A DNA stretch of 64,000 nt from G963668605 sp963668605 (GTDB lineage: Bacteria > Acidobacteriota > Terriglobia > Bryobacterales > Bryobacteraceae): the NCBI GenBank assembly GCA_963668605.1, contig OY764903.1, positions 4,464,001 to 4,528,000 on the forward strand. Reading direction: 5' to 3'. The notes beneath the pieces were generated by a model that was given only the letters and a program-made list of their open reading frames with translations, did not search any database and had not been told where the DNA came from. Below, piece after piece: positions 1-7,656 of this stretch. The position numbers and the translations under genes were made by a program. How positions within the stretch are numbered: position 1 is the first letter of the stretch; every line of letters starts with the position of its first letter.

Positions 1-560
1 CTTTTCGTCACCACCCCGTTCACCATGCTTCCCCGCCGCAGGTATTTCCCAATCAGTTGCAACACCCGTTTGTCCCGGATCACTTCCGCGATCCGGCCTA
101 TCAGGATGTCGTGATTGACGTGGTCGAAGAACTTGGCGATGTCTAGATCCACCACCCAGTCCTTCCCTCCCTGCGCATATTGCTGTGCGGCTCGCACGGC
201 GTCCTGTGCGCTGCGCCCCGGCCGGAATCCGTAACTGTGCCCGCTGAATTGCGGATCGAAGACCGGTGTCAGCACTTGCAATAACAACTGCTGTATGAAC
301 CGGTCCTGTACCGTCGGGATGCCCAGTGTCCGCGTGCCCCCGCTTGGCTTCGGTATCTCTACACGCCTCACGGGACTTGGAACGTAGGTCCCCTTCAGAA
401 GTTTGTCTTTGAGGATCCACCAGTTCGCCTGAAGATGCGATTCCAGTTGCGCCGTCGTCATCCGATCGATACCCGCCGCTCCCCGGTTGCGTTTCACCGC
501 CGCCAGCGCTTGCGCGTAGTTCTCGTCCCGTACGGCTGTTTCCATTAACGTCTCGTACAT
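1..560 (-). CDS. ltrA: Group II intron reverse transcriptase/maturase, N-terminal part (3'-truncated by window edge)
   Basis: Multifunctional intron-encoded protein that assists splicing as a maturase and copies the intron into DNA. About 186 residues are visible. They include the RT0 region (NRGAAGIDRMT), the RT1 region (EIPKPSGGTRTLGIPTVQDR), the SYGFRPGRSAQDAV block of RT2 and the start of the catalytic palm (DLDIAKFFDHVNHD). The chosen ATG at 560 has GGAG about 4 nt upstream, and an in-frame TGA lies 51 nt before it. The remaining fingers/palm, domain X and any endonuclease domain are outside the window. The reading frame is intact as far as visible. Confidence 0.93.
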   Translation of the reverse strand, partial: MYETLMETAVRDENYAQALAAVKRNRGAAGIDRMTTAQLESHLQANWWILKDKLLKGTYVPSPVRRVEIPKPSGGTRTLGIPTVQDRFIQQLLLQVLTPVFDPQFSGHSYGFRPGRSAQDAVRAAQQYAQGGKDWVVDLDIAKFFDHVNHDILIGRIAEVIRDKRVLQLIGKYLRRGSMVNGVVTK

Positions 561-1094
561 TGCTCTCCGTCGAGAGGTTCGCAGAGCTCCGGCATCGTCT
601 CCTCGCGTTCAGACTTCCGCGGCTGCACCGCCTGATCCGAAAGCACTCCCGGGCTCTCGCCACCGTAGTTGTGACGTCCCGCGATTCGAGTTCGCTTATT
701 GCGCCGGCCTCCAGTTCCTCCTCTAGCTCCAATGCATTGGTCCTTCGGCCCTTCGCTCCACCGTCATTACAACGGCTTCTTCGCTACTACGGCCTCTGCT
801 GACTTCTCCTCCACTCTCATGCAAGAGATCTCCCCAGGTAAGGTGCAGAATCTGTCCCCTCGTGCCGACTGGCTGTACCTGATGCGTCTTGATGATCTTT
901 GGGCTTCGCTGTTTGGCGCCAGCTTGCCGCCCGCACCCGGCCTCACTGCCAGTTCGTGTCCCTACGGTCGAGAGTTTGCTACGCGCTTCTTTCGGCTTCG
1001 CCTCGCGGCTACGCCTTGCGTTTCGCTACGGTTGCCTTCATCGGCTCCGATTGGCTCCTTTCATCCAATTAGATTCTGCCCATGCTGGGCACAC
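1..1094 (-). mobile_element. Group II intron, 5' portion (3' part lies outside the window)
   Basis: Read on the minus strand, the element starts at 1094 with GTGTGCCCAGCATGGGC, a typical bacterial group II intron 5' end (GUGYG followed by a short GCCC/GGGC stem). About 530 nt of non-coding sequence follow, compatible with ribozyme domains I-III and the top of domain IV, and then the maturase gene starts at 560. The upstream exon is a REP-like repeat ending in CCGGAGGC directly against the GTGTG. Domains V and VI and the 3' splice site are off the left edge. The exact 5' boundary is inferred from the motif, not from an intron-less allele. Confidence 0.75.
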
Positions 1095-1258
1095 GCCTCC
1101 GGTCACTCTCGTTCCCGGCACCGTTTGAGCAGCGTTAAGTGGCCGCCACGGTGAACAGCGCCAGCGACCGGAGGCGTTCCCTTCCGACGGTGCCAGGAGC
1201 GAAAGCGACCGGAGGCGTTCCCTTCCAACAGTGCCGGGAGCGGTAGTGACTGGAGGCG
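1095..1258. repeat. REP-like palindrome array, family A (one inverted unit and three plus-oriented units)
   Basis: The unit resembles GGTGCCGGGAGCG-nn-AGCGACCGGAGGCG. One inverted unit sits at 1095-1126 and abuts the group II intron. Plus-oriented units lie at about 1162-1176 (partial), 1189-1217 and 1230-1258, separated by the 12-nt spacer TTCCCTTCCRAC, giving a roughly 41-nt tandem period. The array lies just downstream of the pntB stop codon. The same unit recurs at about 10.1, 26.9 and 62.6 kb. Confidence 0.8.
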
Positions 1259-1268
1259 TAATCATGAA

Positions 1269-2645
1269 CTACGAGTTCGTCACCGCCGCCACTTCTTTTA
1301 CAAGACTGCTCAGGAACGCTTTGGCGTCGCCGAACAGCATCAGAGTTTTTTCCATGTAGTAGAGTTCGTTGTCGATACCCGCGAAGCCCGGATTCATGCT
1401 GCGCTTGATCACCATTACCGTGCGCGCGTGATCGGTGTTAAGAATCGGCATTCCGTAGATCGGACTGCTCTTGTCGTGCCGCGCTGCGGGATTCGTCACG
1501 TCGTTGGCGCCGATCACCAACGCGACGTCCGCCTGCGCAAAGTCCGAATTAATGTCATCCATCTCGAAGAGCCTGTCGTAGGGAATCTCGGCTTCGGCGA
1601 GCAGCACGTTCATGTGGCCCGGCATGCGTCCGGCGACCGGATGAATGGCGAAGCGCACATCGACGCCGCGCTTGCTCAGCAGATCGAACAACTCGCGCAA
1701 CTTGTGCTGCGCCTGAGCGACGGCGAGTCCGTAGCCGGGCACAACGATCACCGTGCGGGCCGCTTCGAGAATCGAGGCCGCCTCTTCGGCGTTGGCGCTG
1801 CGATACGGCTTCGCTTCTGCGTGCCCCGCGGCCACCTGCAACTGTCCGAAGGCGCCGAAGAGCACGTTGGAGAACGAGCGGTTCATCGCGCGGCACATGA
1901 TGATGGAGAGGATGAAACCCGACGAGCCATCCAATGCGCCGGCGATAATCAGCAGCTTGTTATCGAAGGCAAAACCCATCGCGCACGCGGCCAGTCCGGC
2001 ATAGGAGTTCAGTAGCGCAATCACCGTCGGCATGTCGGCGCCGCCGATCGGCATGATGAGAAAGACGCCGAAGAGCAATGCCAAGCCCGCGAAGATCGGG
2101 TAGATCCAGGCGTACTGCGGCGCAACGATCAGAGTCACGCCCAAGGCCACCGCCGCAGCGAGAACGGCGAGGTTGACGAAGTTCTGGTTGCGATATGTGA
2201 TCGGGCGCGTCGGCAGCATCTCCTGCAATTTGCCAAACGCCATCAGGCTGCCCGTGAACGTCAGGAAGCCGAGCAGCGTCTCCAACACCAGCGCCACCAG
2301 GGCGAAGCCCTGCGGCGCGTGCTGATAGAACTCGGCCGTGCCGATCAACGCGACCGCAAGCGCGCCGAAAGCATGCGAGATCGCGGTCCGCTGCGGCACC
2401 GCCGTCATCGGCATGAGATACGCGATCGGTGCGCCGATTGCCGAACCGATCAGGAAAGCGAGCGCGATCCAGTGATACTCGACCACCTCGTGCCGGACCA
2501 GTGTGCCGACGACCGCGAGCAACATGCCGACCTCGCCGGCCAGCACGCCCCGGCGCGCCGTGGCGGGCGCGCTCATCCATTTCAGCGACAGGATGAACAA
2601 CGTCGCCGCGATGAAGTAAAAGAGCTGTACCAGATGCTCGCTCAT
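1269..2645 (-). CDS. pntB: NAD(P) transhydrogenase subunit beta
   Basis: Membrane subunit plus NADP(H)-binding domain (dIII) of the proton-translocating transhydrogenase, which uses the proton gradient to reduce NADP+ with NADH. The 458-residue protein has an N-terminal block of about nine hydrophobic helices (residues ~1-265) and a soluble C-terminal Rossmann domain. Visible signatures are VVPGYGLAVAQAQHKLRELF near residue 300 and the IGANDVTNPAA NADP-binding segment. Its start overlaps the stop of the upstream pntAB gene (ATGA), as expected for a translationally coupled three-gene pnt operon. Length and composition match standard PntB. Confidence 0.97.
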   Translation of the reverse strand: MSEHLVQLFYFIAATLFILSLKWMSAPATARRGVLAGEVGMLLAVVGTLVRHEVVEYHWIALAFLIGSAIGAPIAYLMPMTAVPQRTAISHAFGALAVALIGTAEFYQHAPQGFALVALVLETLLGFLTFTGSLMAFGKLQEMLPTRPITYRNQNFVNLAVLAAAVALGVTLIVAPQYAWIYPIFAGLALLFGVFLIMPIGGADMPTVIALLNSYAGLAACAMGFAFDNKLLIIAGALDGSSGFILSIIMCRAMNRSFSNVLFGAFGQLQVAAGHAEAKPYRSANAEEAASILEAARTVIVVPGYGLAVAQAQHKLRELFDLLSKRGVDVRFAIHPVAGRMPGHMNVLLAEAEIPYDRLFEMDDINSDFAQADVALVIGANDVTNPAARHDKSSPIYGMPILNTDHARTVMVIKRSMNPGFAGIDNELYYMEKTLMLFGDAKAFLSSLVKEVAAVTNS

Positions 2646-2947
2646 CGCTTCTCTCCGCCGCGCTTCTTGAACATCTTGAGCATGCGGTCGGTGATTAGAT
2701 AGCCGCTCACCAGATTGATGGTGGCGGCCGTCACCGCAATGAAGCCAAGAACTTTGCTGAGCGTATTCGCCTCCGCGTTCCCGGTGACGAGAATCGCGCC
2801 CACGACAGAGATCGCGGAAATCGCATTGGTTAGCGACATCAGCGGAGTATGCAGCAGCGGCGACACGCGTTTGATTAGCTCGAAGCCGAGAAAGGCAGCG
2901 AGCATGAGCACGTACAGACTGATTTCATCGAATTGAACGTTTGCCAT
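2642..2947 (-). CDS. pntAB: NAD(P) transhydrogenase subunit alpha part 2 (membrane part)
   Basis: Small 101-residue membrane subunit supplying the transmembrane helices that in E. coli form the C-terminus of PntA. Three hydrophobic segments are visible, starting with ISLYVLMLAAFLGFELI and including HTPLMSLTNAISAISVVGAI, the conserved TM signature. The ATG at 2947 is chosen because the pntAA stop overlaps it (TGATG) and because the conserved sequence starts there; a longer in-frame extension upstream has no family resemblance. The split alpha subunit (AA/AB) is common in many bacterial phyla. Confidence 0.95.
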   Translation of the reverse strand: MANVQFDEISLYVLMLAAFLGFELIKRVSPLLHTPLMSLTNAISAISVVGAILVTGNAEANTLSKVLGFIAVTAATINLVSGYLITDRMLKMFKKRGGEKR

Positions 2948-4074
2948 CAGGCCCCCAGAATTTCGAGCACACGCGGATGCACGACCGCCCCGCCCCGTGT
3001 TACCAAAGTCTCGCGCGTAATTTCGTCTTCGGTGTTGACGACCAACTCGCCTTCGCACACCAGATGTTTCAGAAAAGCCGCGACATTGCGCGCATACATC
3101 TGGCTGGCATGATACGGAATAGAGGACGCCAGGTTGAGCGGCCCCAGGATGGAGACGCCGTTCTCGACCACCGTTTCACCCGGACGCGTCGATTCGCAAT
3201 TGCCGCCGCGCTCGGCGGCAATGTCGACAATCACCGAACCCGGCGCCATTACGGCCGCCATCTCTCGAGTGATCAGGATGGGCGCTTTCCTGCCCGGCAC
3301 CGCGGCTGTTGTGATCACAACGTCGTGCTTCCGCAGGACCTCGGTGAGCAATTCGCGCTGCTTGCGATAGAACTCCTCGCCCAGCGCCTTCGCGTAGCCG
3401 CCCTTGTCCTCGGCGTCTCCGTCGTCGATCTGCATCATCACGAACTTCGCGCCGAGGCTCTCCACCTGCTCCCTCACGGCGGGCCGCACATCGTAGCCGC
3501 TGACCACCGCGCCCAGACGGCGCGCCGTCGCGATAGCCTGCAACCCGGCCACGCCAGCGCCCAGCACAAAGACGCGCGCCGGCGCGACAGTGCCCGCCGC
3601 GGTCATCAGCATCGGGAACATGCGCGGCAAAAGGTCCGCCGCCATCAGTACGGCTTTGTAGCCCACGATGGTGGCCATGGACGAGAGCGCGTCCATGCTT
3701 TGCGCGCGTGTGATGCGCGGCATCAGTTCCATGGAGAACAGAGTTACGCCGCGGGCGGCCAGCTCCGCCATCGCCCGCGGTTCGGTGAGCGGATCGCAGA
3801 AGCCGATCGCCGTGTGCCGCGCCCTCAACAGATCGCCACCGGCATGCACTTGCACCAGCACGCTGGCGGATTGAAGAACCTCGGCTGCGCTCGCGGCGAT
3901 GCGCGCGCCCTTGGATTCATACTCAGAATCCGGCACGCCCGACGGCACGCCCGCTCCGCGCTCGACAATGAATTCGACGCCGCTCTTGGCAAGCACATCC
4001 ATGCCGCGCGGGACCATCGCCACGCGCCGCTCCCCAGGATACGCCTCTCGAACCACACCAATGGTTAAAGCCAC
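2947..4074 (-). CDS. pntAA: NAD(P) transhydrogenase subunit alpha part 1 (NAD-binding)
   Basis: Soluble dI domain of transhydrogenase that binds NAD(H) and passes hydride to PntB. The protein has 375 residues. It starts with IGVVREAYPGERRVAMVP, the alanine dehydrogenase/PNT N-terminal signature, and has the Rossmann motif VLGAGVAGLQAIATARRLGA near residue 170 plus the RPGETVVENGVSILGP segment near residue 300. Translation starts at GTG. It is 43 nt downstream of the cyclase-family gene and probably belongs to the same transcription unit that begins with the VWFA genes at 6.8 kb. Confidence 0.96.
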   Translation of the reverse strand: MALTIGVVREAYPGERRVAMVPRGMDVLAKSGVEFIVERGAGVPSGVPDSEYESKGARIAASAAEVLQSASVLVQVHAGGDLLRARHTAIGFCDPLTEPRAMAELAARGVTLFSMELMPRITRAQSMDALSSMATIVGYKAVLMAADLLPRMFPMLMTAAGTVAPARVFVLGAGVAGLQAIATARRLGAVVSGYDVRPAVREQVESLGAKFVMMQIDDGDAEDKGGYAKALGEEFYRKQRELLTEVLRKHDVVITTAAVPGRKAPILITREMAAVMAPGSVIVDIAAERGGNCESTRPGETVVENGVSILGPLNLASSIPYHASQMYARNVAAFLKHLVCEGELVVNTEDEITRETLVTRGGAVVHPRVLEILGA

Positions 4075-4117
4075 GTTTGCCCCCGATCAGAACCTATGGC
4101 ATATGAAGATAGCGAAT

Positions 4118-4912
4118 TTAGAGCGCAAGTGCAAATGGGCGGATGGGCGCTCCGGTGCCGCCGCGAATTTTCAGCGGCGCTCCAACAAACAAAAACTCAT
4201 AGACGCGATCGCGCGCCAGTTCTTCGAGGTTGAGGACCTCGATGATGTGAATTCCCATCTCGAAGAGCAGGTGAACATGCACTTCCATCGACGGCGAAGG
4301 TACGCGTTCAAACGCGACCGTGTCGGAGCCCACCGCGAAGGGAGTATGGCTGCTCAACCAACGCGCCCCCGCGAGTTCCGGCCCCGGACCGCACACACCG
4401 GCAATGTAGCGGGCCGCCTCGGCGTAGTAGCGCGCCCAACCCGTGCGCAGCAGAACAACGTCGCCCGCGCGCGTATCGACGCCCTGCCAGACGGCGGCCT
4501 CGTGCAGGCACTCGGGCGTAATCGTGAAGTCGACCGGCAGCACATCGACGCCGCGGTATCCCGCGATGTCGAGCAGGATTCCGCGGCGCACAATGGGCAC
4601 CACCGTCTCGATGGAGTGCTCTTCGATTCCGCGCTCCCAGGACTGGCGGCCTTCCGCGGGCGTGCCGCCATGCAACTTGCCGTCGCACGAGAAATGGCAC
4701 AGCGCATCGATGTGCGTGCCGACATGCGTGCCCATCGCGATCGCGTCTGCGGCCGAACTTCCGCCGCCCGGATTCACAAAGTCGCAGTGCTGCTTCGTGA
4801 GGCTGTACAGAAACGGAGGATGCGTCGGATAGTGCGGCATACCAGGGTAGTATGCCTGCGAGAGGTCGTAGAGCTTTGCGGAAGAGAGCTGTTCGAGCAG
4901 GTTCGCAATCAC
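4118..4912 (-). CDS. Cyclase-family (kynurenine formamidase-like) metal-dependent hydrolase
   Basis: 264-residue member of the cyclase/KynB-like amidohydrolase family (PF04199). The diagnostic metal motif HVGTHIDALCHF is present near residue 85, preceded by the DLSQAYYPGMPHYPTHPPF opening typical of the family. Members hydrolyse N-formylkynurenine, isatin or related cyclic amides; the substrate cannot be read from the sequence. The GTG start at 4912 overlaps the stop of the upstream VWFA gene by four bases (GTGA), so the two are translationally coupled. No other kynurenine-pathway gene is nearby, so a role in tryptophan degradation is not supported by context. Confidence 0.88.
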   Translation of the reverse strand: MIANLLEQLSSAKLYDLSQAYYPGMPHYPTHPPFLYSLTKQHCDFVNPGGGSSAADAIAMGTHVGTHIDALCHFSCDGKLHGGTPAEGRQSWERGIEEHSIETVVPIVRRGILLDIAGYRGVDVLPVDFTITPECLHEAAVWQGVDTRAGDVVLLRTGWARYYAEAARYIAGVCGPGPELAGARWLSSHTPFAVGSDTVAFERVPSPSMEVHVHLLFEMGIHIIEVLNLEELARDRVYEFLFVGAPLKIRGGTGAPIRPFALAL

Positions 4913-5856
4913 TTTGCCGCCGGCTTGGGCGGGGCTGTCTGCGCTCGTTTCTGCGCATCGGCCGACGCGTAGTACCCGGAGCGCGTGCGCGCCACCGGAC
5001 GGTTTGGCCCCGTCACCGTAACTTTAATTTGCCGGAAGCTGCCGTCGAGCGCCTGGTTGGACGGGCTATACGCCAGCACATACTGGTTGCGAATTTCGTG
5101 CGCCACCTGCCGCGCCAGCGCCTCCACCTCAGCCACATCGTTGGGATAGAAGACAGCGCCCCCGGATGCCGTCGCCAGCGCTTCGAGCGCGCGCTTGGCC
5201 TTCTTGGCTTCGCGCTTCTCCTCTTGCGTAAACAAGCCGATGGCATAGATCAGAATTTCGCTGTCGTGCGACTTCTGCACGAGGCGCTCCAGCGAGATCG
5301 TGCTGAGGTTGTCGTTGCCGTCGGTGACCACCAGAATGACCTTCTTGTCTTTCTTACCCGCTTCTTTAATGCGGTCGATGGTCATCGAGATCGCATCGCG
5401 CATCGCCGTGCCACCGCGCGAATCGATGCGCGTGAGCCCCTCTTCCATCTTTTTGAGGTCGCTGGTGAACGGAACATCCTCGAAAGCTTCGTCGTTGAAG
5501 TTGACGATCATGACTTCGTCCTGCGGGTTCGACGCTTTCACGAGGCTCACCGCAGCGGTCTCCACGCGCTGGCGCTTGTCGCGCATGCTGCCGCTGTTGT
5601 CGACGATGATGCCCATCGATACCGGGATATCTTCGCGCCGGAAAAGCAGGATCGGCTGCTCCACGTTATTCTCATGAACTTTGAATGCCGTCTTGGGCAG
5701 ATCGGTCACCAGATGGCCCCGGTTGTCGACAACGGTGGTGTTCAGGATCACGCGGCGCACGTCGGTGCGAAAGGTGGCCGGACCGTCCTCCTGCGCCCAC
5801 ACTGAGGCGCTGCCCACCAACAGCGCGAGCGCACACACTCTATTGAACTGGAGCAT
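4909..5856 (-). CDS. Secreted VWFA-domain protein (acidobacterial VWFA-related family), second copy
   Basis: About 315 residues. An N-terminal signal peptide (LALLVGSASVWAQ) is followed by the beta-rich start of the family (TDVRRVILNTTVVDNRGHLV) and a von Willebrand factor A domain with the metal-ion-dependent adhesion motif DNSGS near residue 105 and a second acidic segment, VTDGNDN. The C-terminus (RNQYVLAYSPSN...ARTRSGYYA) is characteristic of the acidobacterial VWFA-related proteins. The start at 5856 gives a clean signal peptide and overlaps the previous VWFA gene by 17 nt. Its partner is unknown; family members are presumed exported metal-binding adhesion or scaffold proteins. Confidence 0.9.
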   Translation of the reverse strand: MLQFNRVCALALLVGSASVWAQEDGPATFRTDVRRVILNTTVVDNRGHLVTDLPKTAFKVHENNVEQPILLFRREDIPVSMGIIVDNSGSMRDKRQRVETAAVSLVKASNPQDEVMIVNFNDEAFEDVPFTSDLKKMEEGLTRIDSRGGTAMRDAISMTIDRIKEAGKKDKKVILVVTDGNDNLSTISLERLVQKSHDSEILIYAIGLFTQEEKREAKKAKRALEALATASGGAVFYPNDVAEVEALARQVAHEIRNQYVLAYSPSNQALDGSFRQIKVTVTGPNRPVARTRSGYYASADAQKRAQTAPPKPAAK

Positions 5857-6826
5857 AGTAGCCGAGCCGCCAGAACGCACGAAGCGGCGGCAAACCCTTT
5901 GGTTGCACGAGCTTCACATTCACGCGGCGATACTTCCCGTCCCTCTCTGCATTGCTCGGCGTGTAGCCCAGCATGTATTGGTTGCGTAACTCGATTCCGA
6001 TCTTCTGCGCCACGTCCGGCAGTTCATTGAGATTCTCCACCGGAAAGTGACGGCCACCCGTCTGTTCCGCCAACTCGCTCATCAGACCGGGTCCGGAGAG
6101 TTCTTCCGCCGTCCTGCCCCGCGAGGAAGCCGGCTCGAAAATGCCGATCGCATAGATCTGCACATCCGCCTCGCGGACGAGATTCTTGATCTCACTCTCC
6201 GTATACCTGCTGCTGTTGTCGCCCCCATCTGAAATGACAAGTATCGCCTTGCGTGGGTTGTGCGCTTTCTTCATCTCGTTCATCGCAAGATAGATACCGT
6301 CAAGCAGCGCCGTGCGGCCCTTCGCCTGGGTAAAGGTCAGCCGGTTCTGGATCTCTTCCGTGCTGTTGGTCAGCTTGACGGAAAGTTCGGGCCGGTCGTT
6401 GAACTGCACAAGAAAGAACTCGTCCTGCGGATTGGAGGTTTTGAAGAACTGCGCCGCCGCTTGCCGCGATTTTTGCAGTTTCACACCCATGCTGCCGCTG
6501 CAATCGAAAACCAGGCCGATCGACAGCGGCGCATCCTCGCTGGCAAAGTGGCTGACTCTCTGCTCGACCTTGTCCTCAAACAAACGAAAGTGTTCCTTGT
6601 CCAACCCGGTTACGAAACGGTTCAAAGGATCCGTGACCGTCACGTTGATCAGGACCAGTGTGCTGTCCACGCGAATATTCGATTTTCGCTCCGCCGCAGG
6701 ATCCCTCGCCGTCGTGGTGCGGGGTTCAATCGCGACCTTGGCCTGCGGATCACTGGCAGGCTTGTCGGCAGCCTGAAGGGCGCAAACGAGGCCAAGGAAA
6801 AACGCCAGCTTCGCTCTCACGAACAT
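5840..6826 (-). CDS. Secreted VWFA-domain protein (acidobacterial VWFA-related family), first copy
   Basis: 328 residues with signal peptide (AKLAFFLGLVCALQAAD), a VWFA domain with MIDAS motif DCSGS near residue 112, the VISDGGDNSS acidic loop near residue 200, and the family C-terminus RNQYMLGYTPSN...RLGYYAPVQ. It is clearly paralogous to the next gene, with which it overlaps. The start at 6826 has AGGAG 8 nt upstream. A TATACT -10 element lies 28 nt further upstream in the short divergent region shared with kdsB, making this the probable first gene of the operon running to pntB. Confidence 0.92.
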   Translation of the reverse strand: MFVRAKLAFFLGLVCALQAADKPASDPQAKVAIEPRTTTARDPAAERKSNIRVDSTLVLINVTVTDPLNRFVTGLDKEHFRLFEDKVEQRVSHFASEDAPLSIGLVFDCSGSMGVKLQKSRQAAAQFFKTSNPQDEFFLVQFNDRPELSVKLTNSTEEIQNRLTFTQAKGRTALLDGIYLAMNEMKKAHNPRKAILVISDGGDNSSRYTESEIKNLVREADVQIYAIGIFEPASSRGRTAEELSGPGLMSELAEQTGGRHFPVENLNELPDVAQKIGIELRNQYMLGYTPSNAERDGKYRRVNVKLVQPKGLPPLRAFWRLGYYAPVQ

Positions 6827-6880
6827 CTGAGCTCTCCTCGCCTAATCCCAAGCGCTCTCAGTATAACATAGGGGTATTTT

Positions 6881-7633
6881 GTGGTATCATCGTGCGTGCC
6901 ACAGACAATTCTGGGCGTGATTCCCGCCCGGTTTGCCTCCACTAGATTCCCTGGAAAAGCTCTCGTTACCATTGCCGGTAAATCCATGCTGCAGCACGTC
7001 TTTGAACGTGCCAGCCTGTCGAAATCCCTGTCGAAGATCATCATCGCCACGGACGACGAACGCATCGCAATGGAAGCGCACCGCTTTGGCGCCCCGGTCC
7101 GCATGACCCGTTCCGACCACCTTTCCGGAACTGATCGCGTTGCCGAAGTCGCCGCCGCGGAGCCCCACGACTTAGTGGTTAACATCCAGGGCGATGAACC
7201 TCTGATCGATCCTTGCGCCATTGATGCCGCTGCCCTCTCTCTTATAGATGACGCCGGCGTTCCAATGGGCACATTGAAAAAGCGAATTGATCGGCTGGAC
7301 GAGATAGAGAACCCGAATGTGGTCAAGGTGGTCTGCACCGGCGACGGAAGGGCGATCTACTTTTCACGTTCACCACTGCCCTACCCGAGAAATGGCGCAC
7401 CTATTTATTTCAAACACATCGGACTGTACGTTTACCGTCTCGATTTTCTGTTAGGCTATTCAAAACTCCCCGTGGGCCCGCTCGAACGGGCGGAGAGCCT
7501 GGAGCAGTTGCGCGCCCTGGAGAACGGCTATGCGATCCGGGTGGTTGAGACGAGCTATGAGTCGGTGGGCGTGGACACGCCCGAGGATCTGAAACGAGTT
7601 TCGCAATTATTTAATACAGACGCGCCGCCGTGA
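6881..7633 (+). CDS. kdsB: 3-deoxy-manno-octulosonate cytidylyltransferase
   Basis: Activates KDO to CMP-KDO for lipid A-core assembly in the cytoplasm. The 250-residue protein carries the nucleotidyltransferase signature ILGVIPARFASTRFPGKAL at the N-terminus, the RMTRSDHLSGTDR block near residue 75, NIQGDEPLIDP near 100, and YFSRSPLPYPR near 150. Two GTG starts are possible (6881 or 6896), and the difference of five residues precedes the conserved region. It is followed directly by pyrG, whose CTP product is a substrate of KdsB, and by kdsA, so the three genes form one KDO/CTP operon. Confidence 0.96.
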   Translation: MVSSCVPQTILGVIPARFASTRFPGKALVTIAGKSMLQHVFERASLSKSLSKIIIATDDERIAMEAHRFGAPVRMTRSDHLSGTDRVAEVAAAEPHDLVVNIQGDEPLIDPCAIDAAALSLIDDAGVPMGTLKKRIDRLDEIENPNVVKVVCTGDGRAIYFSRSPLPYPRNGAPIYFKHIGLYVYRLDFLLGYSKLPVGPLERAESLEQLRALENGYAIRVVETSYESVGVDTPEDLKRVSQLFNTDAPP

Positions 7634-7656
7634 TGCGGGGCGCAGGAAGTCAGGAC

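Noticed and set aside
932..936. GTGCG (minus strand) as possible group II intron 5' end
   Set aside because: The GTGTGCCCAGCATGGGC start at 1094 has the extra DI stem and abuts the REP-like repeat, making it a far better 5' boundary.
2941..4068. Long open reading frame on the plus strand antisense to pntAA
   Set aside because: No family resemblance, arginine/histidine-rich shadow composition; pntAA on the other strand is unambiguous.
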